Source: Staphylococcus sp.
GTDB taxonomy: Bacteria; Bacteroidota; Bacteroidia; Bacteroidales; Muribaculaceae
Reading direction: 5' to 3'
Length of the DNA stretch: 64,000 nt
NCBI GenBank assembly: GCA_023665865.1
Contig: JAMPDC010000001.1
Coordinates: 627,780-691,779, forward strand
A model generated the notes under the pieces. That model saw only the letters and a program-made list of their open reading frames with translations. It had not been told where the DNA came from and did no database searches. Below, piece by piece: positions 54,933 through 62,653 of this stretch; position 1 is the stretch's first letter; each line of letters starts with the position of its first letter. A program made the translations under genes and the position numbers.

Positions 54933-56216
54933 CTATTTCGACGTCATGATGCGCAGAACGAGCCTGTCGGTCTCATTCATGGCCTCGCGTCCGATGGACG
55001 TCAGATTGTGGATGGTCGCATCCACGTCCTCACTGATGATACCCTCGGTCGAGGTGACACATTTTCCGTTCATGGCAAGCATCGCCGACATCATGGCTGT
55101 CGATACTCCGGATGAGATCTTGAGCGCACATGAGGGCTTGGCTCCGTCGCAGATCATGCCGGTAAGGTTGGCCACCATATTCTTGACAGACGCGCAGACC
55201 TCTCCGAAACCGCCACCCATGAGGTAGACAATCGCTGCAGAGGCGCCCGTTGAGGCCACCACGCAGCCACACAGAGCCGAGAGGCGTCCGAGACTCTGCT
55301 TGATATATATGCTCGTGAGATGGCTGAGGATAAGGGCCCGTATGGTCTGCTCCTCGGTCGCGCCCATGTCTGCCGCAAAGCTGACGACAGGCATCGTCGC
55401 CGTGATTCCCTGATTGCCGCTACCGGAATTTGACATCACCGCTACGGGTGCGCCCCCCATACGGGCATCGCAGGCAGCGGACGTGTAGGAGATCATGTGT
55501 TCGACGGGCGTATCGCCGTAATATTTCAATCCATAGTTGCGTATTGTCGCGCCCAGTGAGTGTCCGTAGTCACCGGAGAGCGCGGTCTGAGCGGCAGCCA
55601 TGTTGAGGCGCTTGGCTTCAAGAATAAAGGAAATCTCATCGAGAGGCGTGTCGATGGCAAATTCGTAGACCGTCGCCAGATCAAGGGCGATATCATCGGT
55701 ATTGTCCGCAGCATCCCCCGCCGCCTCATCGCTGAGAAGCGTCTCCCCGTTTTTCTGAAGCAGGATGAAGTGGGTATGTTCGCATGAGATCACCGCTCTG
55801 GCTGAGTTTCCTTCATCATCGCGGACCGTCACGTCAATGTGAAGCTTCGAAGGTGCGGTCTCGTCGTGGGCAATAGAGATCTTCCCCTCCGAGATGAAAC
55901 GGCGTCCCTGCTCCACGGCCTCCGGGGTCACATCGCGGAGCACTTCAAGTCCATATTCCGACTTGCCTACGAGAGCGCCGAGCGCCATAGCTATAGGGAG
56001 ACCGATCATGCCGGTGCCGGGGATGCCGACACCCATGGCATTTTTGAGCATGTTGCTGCTCAGAGCCACTTCGATCCCCGATGGAACGGAACCGAGCAAT
56101 TCCTTGGCCTTGGCCACACATAGGGCCACGGCGACCGGCTCTGTGCAGCCTATCGCCGGGACGACCTCACGCTTGATGAGAGCAATTATTTTTTCTCGCT
56201 TAGATTCATTGACCAT
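54933..56216 (-). CDS. L-cysteine desulfidase / serine dehydratase-like protein (UPF0597)
   Basis: A 427-residue member of the YhaM/CyuA family, related to the alpha chain of Fe-S serine dehydratase. It likely breaks cysteine to pyruvate, ammonia and sulfide with a 4Fe-4S cluster. GCTEP (23-27), SNSGSGNQGITATMPVVSFA (260-279) and the Cys-bearing GMICDGAKPSCALK segment (about 357-370) match the family. It is a single gene with its own promoter. Cysteine versus serine preference cannot be told from sequence. Confidence 0.9.
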   Translation of the reverse strand: MVNESKREKIIALIKREVVPAIGCTEPVAVALCVAKAKELLGSVPSGIEVALSSNMLKNAMGVGIPGTGMIGLPIAMALGALVGKSEYGLEVLRDVTPEAVEQGRRFISEGKISIAHDETAPSKLHIDVTVRDDEGNSARAVISCEHTHFILLQKNGETLLSDEAAGDAADNTDDIALDLATVYEFAIDTPLDEISFILEAKRLNMAAAQTALSGDYGHSLGATIRNYGLKYYGDTPVEHMISYTSAACDARMGGAPVAVMSNSGSGNQGITATMPVVSFAADMGATEEQTIRALILSHLTSIYIKQSLGRLSALCGCVVASTGASAAIVYLMGGGFGEVCASVKNMVANLTGMICDGAKPSCALKISSGVSTAMMSAMLAMNGKCVTSTEGIISEDVDATIHNLTSIGREAMNETDRLVLRIMTSK

Positions 56217-56245
56217 ATCTGAGTATTAAATCAAGGTTATAGCCA

Positions 56246-56277
56246 CAAAGTTACATGTTTTAAATCTTTTGGCCAAC
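56246..56277 (-). promoter_or_regulatory. Promoter of the desulfidase gene
   Basis: GTTG (56277-56274) and TAACTTTG (56253-56246) on the minus strand are 20 bases apart. The leader is about 25 nt. Confidence 0.65.
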
Positions 56278-56319
56278 TTCCGGTAATGGTAAATTGTTTC
56301 AGTGGGGAATAATGACAGC

Positions 56320-56360
56320 AAGTCCGGCCTGCGATGACTGAGGTGTCGCAGGCCGGACTT
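56320..56360 (-). terminator. Terminator after era
   Basis: A perfect 15-base inverted repeat (AAGTCCGGCCTGCGA at 56320-56334 with its complement at 56346-56360), 48 bases after the era stop. The T-run is weak. Confidence 0.75.
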
Positions 56361-56408
56361 GGTTTACTGTTTTATTTAAGCCGGAGTCTATAATCAAGCC
56401 ATATTCCC

Positions 56409-57293
56409 TTACTCTATATAGCCGAAGGAACGGAGCTTGTTCTCGCGGTTACGCCAGTTTGGCTCGACTTTAACGAAGAGTTCGAGGAAGACACTCTTGT
56501 CAAAGAATTTCTCGATATCCTTGCGTGCTTCCATGCCGACTTTTTTGATCTTGCTGCCCTGGTGGCCTATGATGATGCCCTTCTGGGAGTCGCGCTCGAC
56601 ATAGATGACGGCCATGATATGGATCGACTTTTCCTTTTCCTCAAATTTTTCGACGATGACTTCGACCGAGTAGGGAATTTCCTTATCGTAGAGGGTCAGG
56701 ATCTTCTCACGGATGATCTCTGTGACGAAGAAACGGGCAGGCTTGTCGGTCAGCGCGTCCTTACCGAAATAGGGAGCGGAGACGGGAAGGAGCTCGACGA
56801 TACGCTTCATGAGATTGTCGATGTTGAAGCCTTCCATGGCTGAGATCGGGAAGATTTCGGCATTGGGGAGGATGCCGTGCCACTTCTCGGTGAGTTCCTC
56901 AAGCTGGGCCTGATCCTTGACGAGATCGATCTTGTTGATGACGAGCAGCACGGGGATTTTTTCCTTTGCCACTTTAGCGAGGAAGTCGGCGTTTTTCGAT
57001 GGATCCTCGACCACATCGGTCACGTAGAGTAGGATATCGGCGTCGACGAGAGCCCCTTCGCTGAAGTTGAGCATGCTCTCCTGGAGTTTATATTTAGGCT
57101 GGAGCACTCCCGGGGTGTCGGAAAAGACGATCTGATAGTCGGGTGTGTTGACGATGCCCATGATGCGGTGGCGCGTTGTCTGGGCCTTTGAGGTAATGAT
57201 GCTGACGCGCTCGCCGACGAGATGATTCATCAGGGTCGATTTTCCCACGTTTGGGTTGCCCACGATATTGACAAAACCTGCTTTATGTTCCAT
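56409..57293 (-). CDS. era: GTPase Era
   Basis: An essential GTPase that binds the 3' end of 16S rRNA during small-subunit assembly. It has 294 residues from the ATG at 57293 (MEHKAGFVNIVGNPNVGKST). The longer frame to 57362 adds a hydrophobic non-family extension. G1 is GNPNVGKST (12-20), G3 is DTPGV and G4 is NKID. The C-terminal KH domain has IIIGHQGSKIKKVGMEARKD. It follows fabH by 113 bases. Confidence 0.96.
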   Translation of the reverse strand: MEHKAGFVNIVGNPNVGKSTLMNHLVGERVSIITSKAQTTRHRIMGIVNTPDYQIVFSDTPGVLQPKYKLQESMLNFSEGALVDADILLYVTDVVEDPSKNADFLAKVAKEKIPVLLVINKIDLVKDQAQLEELTEKWHGILPNAEIFPISAMEGFNIDNLMKRIVELLPVSAPYFGKDALTDKPARFFVTEIIREKILTLYDKEIPYSVEVIVEKFEEKEKSIHIMAVIYVERDSQKGIIIGHQGSKIKKVGMEARKDIEKFFDKSVFLELFVKVEPNWRNRENKLRSFGYIE

Positions 57294-57406
57294 ATTGCTA
57301 ATTTTCGTATATGAGATGTATGTATAAATTTCACAGCTATAATAAATAAACAAAAATAGCACCTAAAAAGATGCTATTTCCGTTTAAAAATTCATAGCCG
57401 GCAGGC

Positions 57407-58390
57407 TTAGAGATCCCAGATGATATACATGGCACCCCATGTGAAGCCGGCACCGAAAGCGGTGAGGATGAGGCGGTCGCCCTTCTTAAGACGATCCTGA
57501 TATTCATCAAGACACAGGGGGATTGATGCGGCTGAGGTGTTGCCATATTTTTCAATATTGACAAGAACCTTGTCGGTATCAATGCCGAGACGCGAGCCTA
57601 CTGCCTCGATGATGCGGAGGTTGGCCTGATGGGAGACAAACCAGTTGATGTTGTCGACAGTCAGGTCGTTGCGCTTCATCACTTCGAGCGATGACTCGAG
57701 CATGTCGGTCACGGCGTTCTTGTAGACGTTGCGGCCGTCCTGGATGACGAAGTGCTGCTGTGCGTCGACAGTTTCGTGTGATGCGGGGAGCACAGAACCG
57801 CCTGCGGGCATCCAGAGATGTTCGAGGCCCTCACCATCGACATGGAACACGCCGTCGATCACACCGACATTCTCCTCGGTAGGTTCGAGAAGCATGGCTC
57901 CGGCACCGTCGCCAAAGAGGGGACAGGTGGCGCGGTCCTGATAGTTTGTCATAGATGACATCTTCTCGGCTGCGACGACCACGACTTTTTTGCGAAGGCC
58001 GGAACGGACATAGGCTGAACCATCCTCGAGCGCTACGAGGAAGCCGGCACAAGCGGCCTGGATATCGTAGGCATAGGCGTTTTTAAGTCCGAGCTGATGT
58101 GCGATCACCGATCCGGTCGAGGGGAAACGGTAGTCGGGGTTTGAGGTGGCACAGATGAGAAGATCAACCTCCTCGGGCTTTGTGCCTGTGCGTTCAAGAA
58201 GTTTCTCGACGGCTTTGATGCCGAGATATGACGAGCCTTTACTCGGCTCGCGGAGGATTCGGCGCTCTTTGATGCCCACGCGGGTGGTGATCCACTCGTC
58301 GTTGGTATCTACCATCTTCGAGAGCATCTCGTTGTCGAGAATGTCGTCGGGAGCATAGGAGGCGAGTCCTGAAATTCGTGCATGAAGCAT
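57407..58390 (-). CDS. fabH: 3-oxoacyl-ACP synthase III
   Basis: Starts fatty acid synthesis by joining an acyl-CoA primer to malonyl-ACP. It has 327 residues in a thiolase fold. The catalytic cysteine is in QAACAGFLVAL (Cys114), the His in WFVSHQANLRI (about 249) and the Asn in YGNTSAASIP (about 279). ISGLASYAPDDILDN at the start is typical. It belongs to yceD-rpmF-fabH-era, but a 250-base gap separates it from rpmF. Confidence 0.96.
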   Translation of the reverse strand: MLHARISGLASYAPDDILDNEMLSKMVDTNDEWITTRVGIKERRILREPSKGSSYLGIKAVEKLLERTGTKPEEVDLLICATSNPDYRFPSTGSVIAHQLGLKNAYAYDIQAACAGFLVALEDGSAYVRSGLRKKVVVVAAEKMSSMTNYQDRATCPLFGDGAGAMLLEPTEENVGVIDGVFHVDGEGLEHLWMPAGGSVLPASHETVDAQQHFVIQDGRNVYKNAVTDMLESSLEVMKRNDLTVDNINWFVSHQANLRIIEAVGSRLGIDTDKVLVNIEKYGNTSAASIPLCLDEYQDRLKKGDRLILTAFGAGFTWGAMYIIWDL

Positions 58391-58644
58391 AGCTGATATT
58401 CTTTTTAGTAATAGCAGACGGAGAGATTCTTCATCCTTGTGCGGAGCCGCCGGTAATCATGCCTGTATCATAAACGAACCACGCGCGGTCCCGGCTGACT
58501 ACTGACAGATGAATCCTCCTGTTGAAAAATAAGGAGCTTTGAGGGGAGAGTCTTGTCTGGGGCGATAGCCCTTGGAAACGTCCAATCTCCCGATTCATCC
58601 CGCAAGTCTGCCGGAGCCGCGCGAGATCTTCAGTCCGCTTTGAT
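58391..58644 (-). other. Gap of 254 bases between rpmF and fabH
   Basis: No gene is supported. On the minus strand there are several GC-rich imperfect stems. No clear -7 box for fabH was found, so it may be read from the yceD promoter or from an unseen one. plsX, which sits here in many bacteria, is absent. Confidence 0.4.
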
Positions 58645-58830
58645 TTAGACTGCAGCTGTCTTTTCGATAGCGATGCGGCCGCGATAGTAGCCACATTCAC
58701 CACATACGGTGTGATAGAGATGCCATGCACCGCAGTTGGGGCAAAGAGCGAGGGTGGGGACTACAGCTTTGTCATGAGTACGACGCTTAGCTGTGCGGGT
58801 CTTTGATTGCTTTCGTTTAGGATGTGCCAT
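58645..58830 (-). CDS. rpmF: 50S ribosomal protein L32
   Basis: A 61-residue L32: MAHPKRKQSKTRTAKRRTHD start, then a zinc-binding pair of CxxC motifs (CPNCG and CGECG, about 30-47), the zinc-containing form. It follows yceD by 59 bases, the usual linkage. Confidence 0.97.
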   Translation of the reverse strand: MAHPKRKQSKTRTAKRRTHDKAVVPTLALCPNCGAWHLYHTVCGECGYYRGRIAIEKTAAV

Positions 58831-58889
58831 GATTTATTATTATTTTTTGTTTTTCTTGATGAAATGTGAAAACGTATATCGTATAAATT

Positions 58890-59501
58890 CTATTCTTCTT
58901 TAGTCTTATTGTCGTCGGCGAGCTTCTTGAGGGCATCCCAGCGCGAATCGGTCCGTGCGGGGGCCTCGTCAGCGACTTCGGGGGCGGCCTCCATGGAGTC
59001 CATCTCTTCCATCAGCTGGTCGGTCAGCTCTGCATCCTCGTCGTCGAGCTTGGTGGCCCGGTGCTTGCGCAGGAGGGCGCTCATCGCACGGTTGCATTTC
59101 CCGAGGGGATGCACATGCTTGACGGGGATGGCAAGCGAGGCGGTGTCAAATATCATGTATGACACGTTGAGCCAATTATCACTCTCGGGGATGATGAGAA
59201 GCTCATCAGTCTCCGAATAGTCATCGCCATACTTGACAGCGATGTCATAAGTCGCATCAATCGGCTGGATGAGGTCATCGAGACAACGGTCACAGATAAG
59301 TGTGACAGTGCCGGTGACGTGGAAAGCAAGATCATAAATGTCATGCTTGTGTGTCACCGTCAGTTTGACCGTCAAGTCGGCGTCATGTATGTCGGCACTC
59401 TCCATGTTGACGAAAAACTGCTTCCCAAGATGGTATTCAAACTCCTGAACACCCTCGGGGATGTTTTTCAATGGAAGGCGGAATTCTGAAAATTTTCCCA
59501 C
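58890..59501 (-). CDS. YceD/DUF177 family protein
   Basis: A 203-residue protein linked to L32 in most bacteria; a role in ribosomal RNA maturation is proposed for relatives. The family block is VTGTVTLICDRCLDDLIQPI (about 62-81) with CxxC. A long acidic C-terminal tail (about 145-203) is rich in Asp, Glu and Met. It leads the rpmF-fabH-era group from a good promoter. Confidence 0.9.
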   Translation of the reverse strand: MGKFSEFRLPLKNIPEGVQEFEYHLGKQFFVNMESADIHDADLTVKLTVTHKHDIYDLAFHVTGTVTLICDRCLDDLIQPIDATYDIAVKYGDDYSETDELLIIPESDNWLNVSYMIFDTASLAIPVKHVHPLGKCNRAMSALLRKHRATKLDDEDAELTDQLMEEMDSMEAAPEVADEAPARTDSRWDALKKLADDNKTKEE

Positions 59502-59526
59502 GACAATATTGGTTGAAAAAACTGCG

Positions 59527-59557
59527 CAAAGGTAGTCAAAAAGTTTTATAATTCAAA
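59527..59557 (-). promoter_or_regulatory. Promoter of yceD-rpmF
   Basis: TTTG (59557-59554) and TACCTTTG (59534-59527) on the minus strand are 19 bases apart. The leader is about 20 nt. Confidence 0.75.
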
Positions 59558-59675
59558 ACAAAACAGTCCAAAACTAATCCTCGCACCGCGATATTGCTCT
59601 CTTTTGGTCCTCTTCGAGGGCTCAATGCTGACCCAAGCGCCTCTTTTGCGGGCTTCTGAAAGCATACCATAAGAG

Positions 59676-59715
59676 AAAGAGGGCTTAACTCTGCGAGTTA
59701 GACCCTCTTTTTTAG
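59676..59715. terminator. Terminator after tRNA-Pro
   Basis: AAAGAGGG and its extension (59676-59691) pair with GAGTTAGACCCTCTTT (59695-59710) with one mismatch and a 3-base loop. TTTCTCTT follows on the minus strand, where tRNA-Pro is read. Confidence 0.75.
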
Positions 59716-59717
59716 TG

Positions 59718-59790
59718 TCGGGGTGAGAAGACTCGAACTTCCGACCTCCACGTCCCGAACGTGGCGCGCTGCCAACTGTGCTACACCCCG
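59718..59790 (-). tRNA. tRNA-Pro (CGG)
   Basis: On the minus strand the acceptor stem CGGGGTG/CACCCCG, the anticodon stem CCACG/CGTGG with loop TTCGGGA (anticodon CGG) and a T-loop TTCGAGT fold properly. The discriminator base is A. No CCA is encoded. It reads CCG proline codons. Confidence 0.93.
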
Positions 59791-59822
59791 AACATAATGC
59801 GTAACTTGGCATTTTGCGAGCA

Positions 59823-59854
59823 CAAAGGTAAGGACTTTTTCTGTATCCACCAAA
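59823..59854 (-). promoter_or_regulatory. Promoter of tRNA-Pro
   Basis: TTTG (59854-59851) and TACCTTTG (59830-59823) on the minus strand are 20 bases apart. The tRNA begins about 27 bases past the expected start. Confidence 0.7.
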
Positions 59855-59992
59855 AAAATCCGCCATGGATTTATCAAGATTTTTTTGAGATGGCGATAAA
59901 CCGCCATGCGAGCAGAAGTGTTCTATTGGTACTACTAAAAAACTATTGAGTCAAGCAACCGAACATATCCACCTCAACACACACGAAACATT

Positions 59993-60166
59993 ATGGCACC
60001 TCTCGACGAACGCACTCTTCTGTTATGGTTAGGAATTGTAATCCTTGTGGTCATCGTATCTGTCACCGGAATGTTGATCAACCGCGCTTTCATCTACCGT
60101 TCACACCGACGGGCATTGAATGAATATCGCGCCCAGCGCGTCGCCAATCAAGCCCGGACGCTCTGA
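59993..60166 (+). CDS. Small single-span membrane protein, 57 residues
   Basis: ATG at 59993, TGA at 60164-60166. Residues about 9-30 form one strongly hydrophobic helix (LLLWLGIVILVVIVSVTGML), followed by a basic tail (YRSHRRALNEYRAQRVANQA). The charge pattern suggests the tail stays in the cytosol. I do not recognise the family. The codons look like those of neighbours and the frame is tidy between tRNA-Pro and recO, which supports a real gene. No -7 box was identified. Confidence 0.6.
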   Translation: MAPLDERTLLLWLGIVILVVIVSVTGMLINRAFIYRSHRRALNEYRAQRVANQARTL

Positions 60167-60187
60167 CGGAGCCACTCTGTATTTTCC

Positions 60188-60907
60188 CTACAGGAGCGAG
60201 CGCACTACTTCGAGGGAGCGCAACTGGCGCAGGGAGACGTAGTGGATGGAATAGTATTCCAATATCTTGTCGAGTATCTCGTTGCGCTGTCGGCGGTTGA
60301 AGCGGAACCGCCCCATGTTGGCATAGGTCATCCGCGACAGCCGGAAAGCGGCCGCTGCTTCGTCGGGCAGAAGATAACCGCGGTTGAGGGGCGCACTGCG
60401 GCGCCACCGGCCATCGGCCATGTCGAGGATCGCCCCCGCCGAATAGGTCGAGACGTCAGGCTCTATCCCGAGATGCCGCCCGAGATTGAAGAGGAAGCAG
60501 AGATGAAAGTTGGCCGTGCGCGGGCCATCGGCTTCATCAAGGATCTGTATGCTATCCGACAGGAAGTCAAACAGAGCGCCGTCGGGCTCCGCACCCTGAA
60601 GCACCACAGTCAGAATCTCCGCGAGAAACATCGCCATCATCTGTTTCACCGTATCGCTGTGCAATGAGGCCATAGCCAGACTCCGGCCCACCTGACGCAT
60701 CGGCATGATCTCACGGCCGGCACGACGCTCCCCCATACACTCTATCACGCTCAGCGGCATAGTCAGCGCACGCATGCGTGCCGCCGCCTTGCCGGTGCCT
60801 GAAGGCAATGAGAGCGACACCCTCCCTTGCTCACGGCTGTAGGCCGTCAGTATGGTCTGAGTGTCGCTATATTTTATTGTCTTCAGAGCTATGAGATGGA
60901 GGATCAT
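60188..60907 (-). CDS. recO: DNA repair protein RecO
   Basis: RecO helps load RecA at gapped DNA with RecF/RecR and anneals single strands. It has 239 residues from the ATG at 60907 (MILHLIALKTIKYSDTQTIL), the family start. The frame extends to 60964, overlapping the gene before it. An OB-fold occupies about 1-80 (TAYSREQGRVSLSL), followed by a helical domain. The zinc-finger cysteines of some RecO proteins are not present. It follows the outer-membrane protein gene by 20 bases and may be co-transcribed. Confidence 0.9.
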   Translation of the reverse strand: MILHLIALKTIKYSDTQTILTAYSREQGRVSLSLPSGTGKAAARMRALTMPLSVIECMGERRAGREIMPMRQVGRSLAMASLHSDTVKQMMAMFLAEILTVVLQGAEPDGALFDFLSDSIQILDEADGPRTANFHLCFLFNLGRHLGIEPDVSTYSAGAILDMADGRWRRSAPLNRGYLLPDEAAAAFRLSRMTYANMGRFRFNRRQRNEILDKILEYYSIHYVSLRQLRSLEVVRSLL

Positions 60908-60927
60908 TCCGCTCAAGAGATAAATGG

Positions 60928-61695
60928 TCAGAAAATCTTGCCTGTCAGACGGAATGTCAGACACGGATAGACTTTGAGATACTTGATGACATCCTTAAAA
61001 TCATTGTCGGCAGCCTCGCCGGTGACTGTGGTGACCTCGCCGGCATCTGAATAGACCTTCGGCTTGCCCTGGATCTGCACACCAAGTTCAACATTGAAGT
61101 TGAGCAGGCGGCGGGGTATCGCGCGCCCCCAGCCAAGACCGAGATAAGGGCGGAAACCATTGACTTTCAGTCCGCCGCTGATATTGCCATCGGCATCGAC
61201 AGGAATACCGTAGTCACCGATATTGACTGTGCCCTGGCCGGCAAACTCATCGAAATGGCCTTTCACTTTCAGCAACTTGCCACCGCCGAAATACGCGCCG
61301 GCAGCGATAAAGAACGAGCCTGAGGGGAAAGGATACACGTTGAAGATCAATGATCCCTGGGTGCGTCCGAGGTTGAAGTCGGCATCCAGGCCTGACTCGG
61401 TGAAAGCGTCAGCTCCGTAACGGCTCGCATCAACCTCAGCGCTAAACTTGATACCGGGCATGACATGCACTCCGGCACGGACAGAGACAAAACGAGTGAT
61501 AGGAGTGGCAGCCTCAACACTGATACCGTTGGTGCCGACACCGAGCCCGACACCGAGATGATTGAAGATTCCGAGCGTGGATTTCGCACAGGAGGCAGAG
61601 CTCTTGCAGCATGACGAGTCAGAACTATCTGCCGCATTCATAACAAAGCCTAACGAAAGAACTAAAACAAGCAGTGATGTAAGTATTCGTTTCAT
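60928..61695 (-). CDS. Outer-membrane beta-barrel protein, function unknown
   Basis: 255 residues with a signal peptide (1-21, ending VMNAA). A short Ser/Cys-rich stretch (about 23-37, four Cys) follows, then amphipathic beta strands (LGVGLGVGTNGISVEAATPI) ending in LTFRLTGKIF, typical of a barrel end. The family was not identified. The cysteine cluster just after the signal peptide is unusual for an outer-membrane barrel. It has its own promoter. Confidence 0.75.
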   Translation of the reverse strand: MKRILTSLLVLVLSLGFVMNAADSSDSSCCKSSASCAKSTLGIFNHLGVGLGVGTNGISVEAATPITRFVSVRAGVHVMPGIKFSAEVDASRYGADAFTESGLDADFNLGRTQGSLIFNVYPFPSGSFFIAAGAYFGGGKLLKVKGHFDEFAGQGTVNIGDYGIPVDADGNISGGLKVNGFRPYLGLGWGRAIPRRLLNFNVELGVQIQGKPKVYSDAGEVTTVTGEAADNDFKDVIKYLKVYPCLTFRLTGKIF

Positions 61696-61843
61696 AAATA
61701 AAATAGAACTGTAAATAAAAATGATTGGTATGAATATTTAATCTATTGTGTATGCAAAACTGGTGTAAAAACCGGCATCTCCAACCACCTATTTTATATA
61801 AAGAAACAATAACGCCGGGTGGCCATTAACGCCATATTTATTG

Positions 61844-61875
61844 CAAAAATAGACAATTTGGGGCAGAATATCAAA
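61844..61875 (-). promoter_or_regulatory. Promoter of the outer-membrane protein gene
   Basis: TTTG (61875-61872) and TATTTTTG (61851-61844) on the minus strand are 20 bases apart. The leader is about 140 nt. Confidence 0.65.
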
Positions 61876-61890
61876 AAATTTCTTAAAAAA

Positions 61891-61922
61891 TTTGCTTGAT
61901 TCAAAAATAGTGCCTAACTTTG
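61891..61922 (+). promoter_or_regulatory. Promoter of tRNA-Glu-rpsT-tRNA-Glu
   Basis: TTTG (61891-61894) and TAACTTTG (61915-61922) are exactly 20 bases apart. It is divergent from the outer-membrane protein promoter 16 bases away. Confidence 0.8.
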
Positions 61923-61938
61923 CAATCGCTTTTGGAAA

Positions 61939-62010
61939 GGCCCATTCGTCTATCGGCTAGGACGCAAGATTTTCATTCTTGAAAGAGGAGTTCGATTCTC
62001 CTATGGGCTA
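61939..62010 (+). tRNA. tRNA-Glu (TTC), copy 1
   Basis: Acceptor GGCCCAT/ATGGGCT (first pair G-U), anticodon stem CAAGA/TCTTG with loop TTTTCAT (anticodon TTC), T-loop TTCGATT, discriminator A. No CCA encoded. It is identical over 72 bases to the copy at 62362. Confidence 0.95.
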
Positions 62011-62052
62011 CAAAGAAGACTTAATCAAGAACAAAAGAATTTAGATTAACCG

Positions 62053-62310
62053 ATGGCAAATCATAAATCATCATTAAAGAGAATTCGTCAGATCGAATCA
62101 CGTAGACTTCGCAACCGTTACTATGCAAAGACTGCCCGCAACGCCGTTCGCAATCTTCGCAAACTGACTGACAAGGCTGAAGCTGAAGCAGCTTTCCGCA
62201 AGGTAGGCGCCATGCTCGACCGTCTTGCTTCGAAGAACTCTATCTCTAAGAACAAAGCCGCTAACCTCAAGAGCAAGCTTGCTCATCACATTGCCAAGCT
62301 CGCTGCTTAA
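62053..62310 (+). CDS. rpsT: 30S ribosomal protein S20
   Basis: An 85-residue S20: [20 protein letters not shown] start, many basic residues and a three-helix pattern, ending in [17 protein letters not shown]. It lies between two identical tRNA-Glu genes, 42 bases after the first, and probably shares their transcript. Confidence 0.98.
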   Translation: MANHKSSLKRIRQIESRRLRNRYYAKTARNAVRNLRKLTDKAEAEAAFRKVGAMLDRLASKNSISKNKAANLKSKLAHHIAKLAA

Positions 62311-62361
62311 TCCGGAAGGCTTCACGAAGATTTTTCCGATAAGCTATCTTGGTTAAGGAAT

Positions 62362-62433
62362 GGCCCATTCGTCTATCGGCTAGGACGCAAGATTTTCATT
62401 CTTGAAAGAGGAGTTCGATTCTCCTATGGGCTA
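62362..62433 (+). tRNA. tRNA-Glu (TTC), copy 2
   Basis: Identical to copy 1 across all 72 bases. It lies 51 bases after rpsT and just before a hairpin. No separate -7 box is seen, so it is likely processed from the rpsT transcript. Confidence 0.95.
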
Positions 62434-62436
62434 CAT

Positions 62437-62477
62437 GAAAGTCCCGATGTCAGAAATAATCCGACATCGGGACTTTC
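62437..62477 (+). terminator. Hairpin terminator after the second tRNA-Glu
   Basis: A perfect 14-base inverted repeat, AAAGTCCCGATGTC (62438-62451) with GACATCGGGACTTT (62463-62476). The following T-run is short. Confidence 0.75.
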
Positions 62478-62585
62478 TGCGTCTATACCCGCGCCAGCGG
62501 TTTGCACATTTATATATCCATCTGTGCAGAAATGACCTCTCATACTCTTCATGACAGGCTGTAATTAAAAATATTTCGCGGATTT

Positions 62586-62617
62586 TTTGTGTTTTACAAC
62601 ATATTATCGTATTTTTG
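62586..62617 (+). promoter_or_regulatory. Promoter of ilvD
   Basis: TTTG (62586-62589) and TATTTTTG (62610-62617) are exactly 20 bases apart. The leader is about 30 nt. No leader-peptide attenuator is visible. Confidence 0.75.
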
Positions 62618-62653
62618 CGGATATTTTTAACAAATTCATAGGTTCGAAGCATC

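Noticed and set aside
58431-58730. 99-codon minus-strand frame across rpmF and the gap to fabH
   Set aside because: It overlaps rpmF out of frame and has no family features.
59546-59866. Open frames across tRNA-Pro
   Set aside because: They read through the tRNA and its terminator. The tRNA fold is certain.
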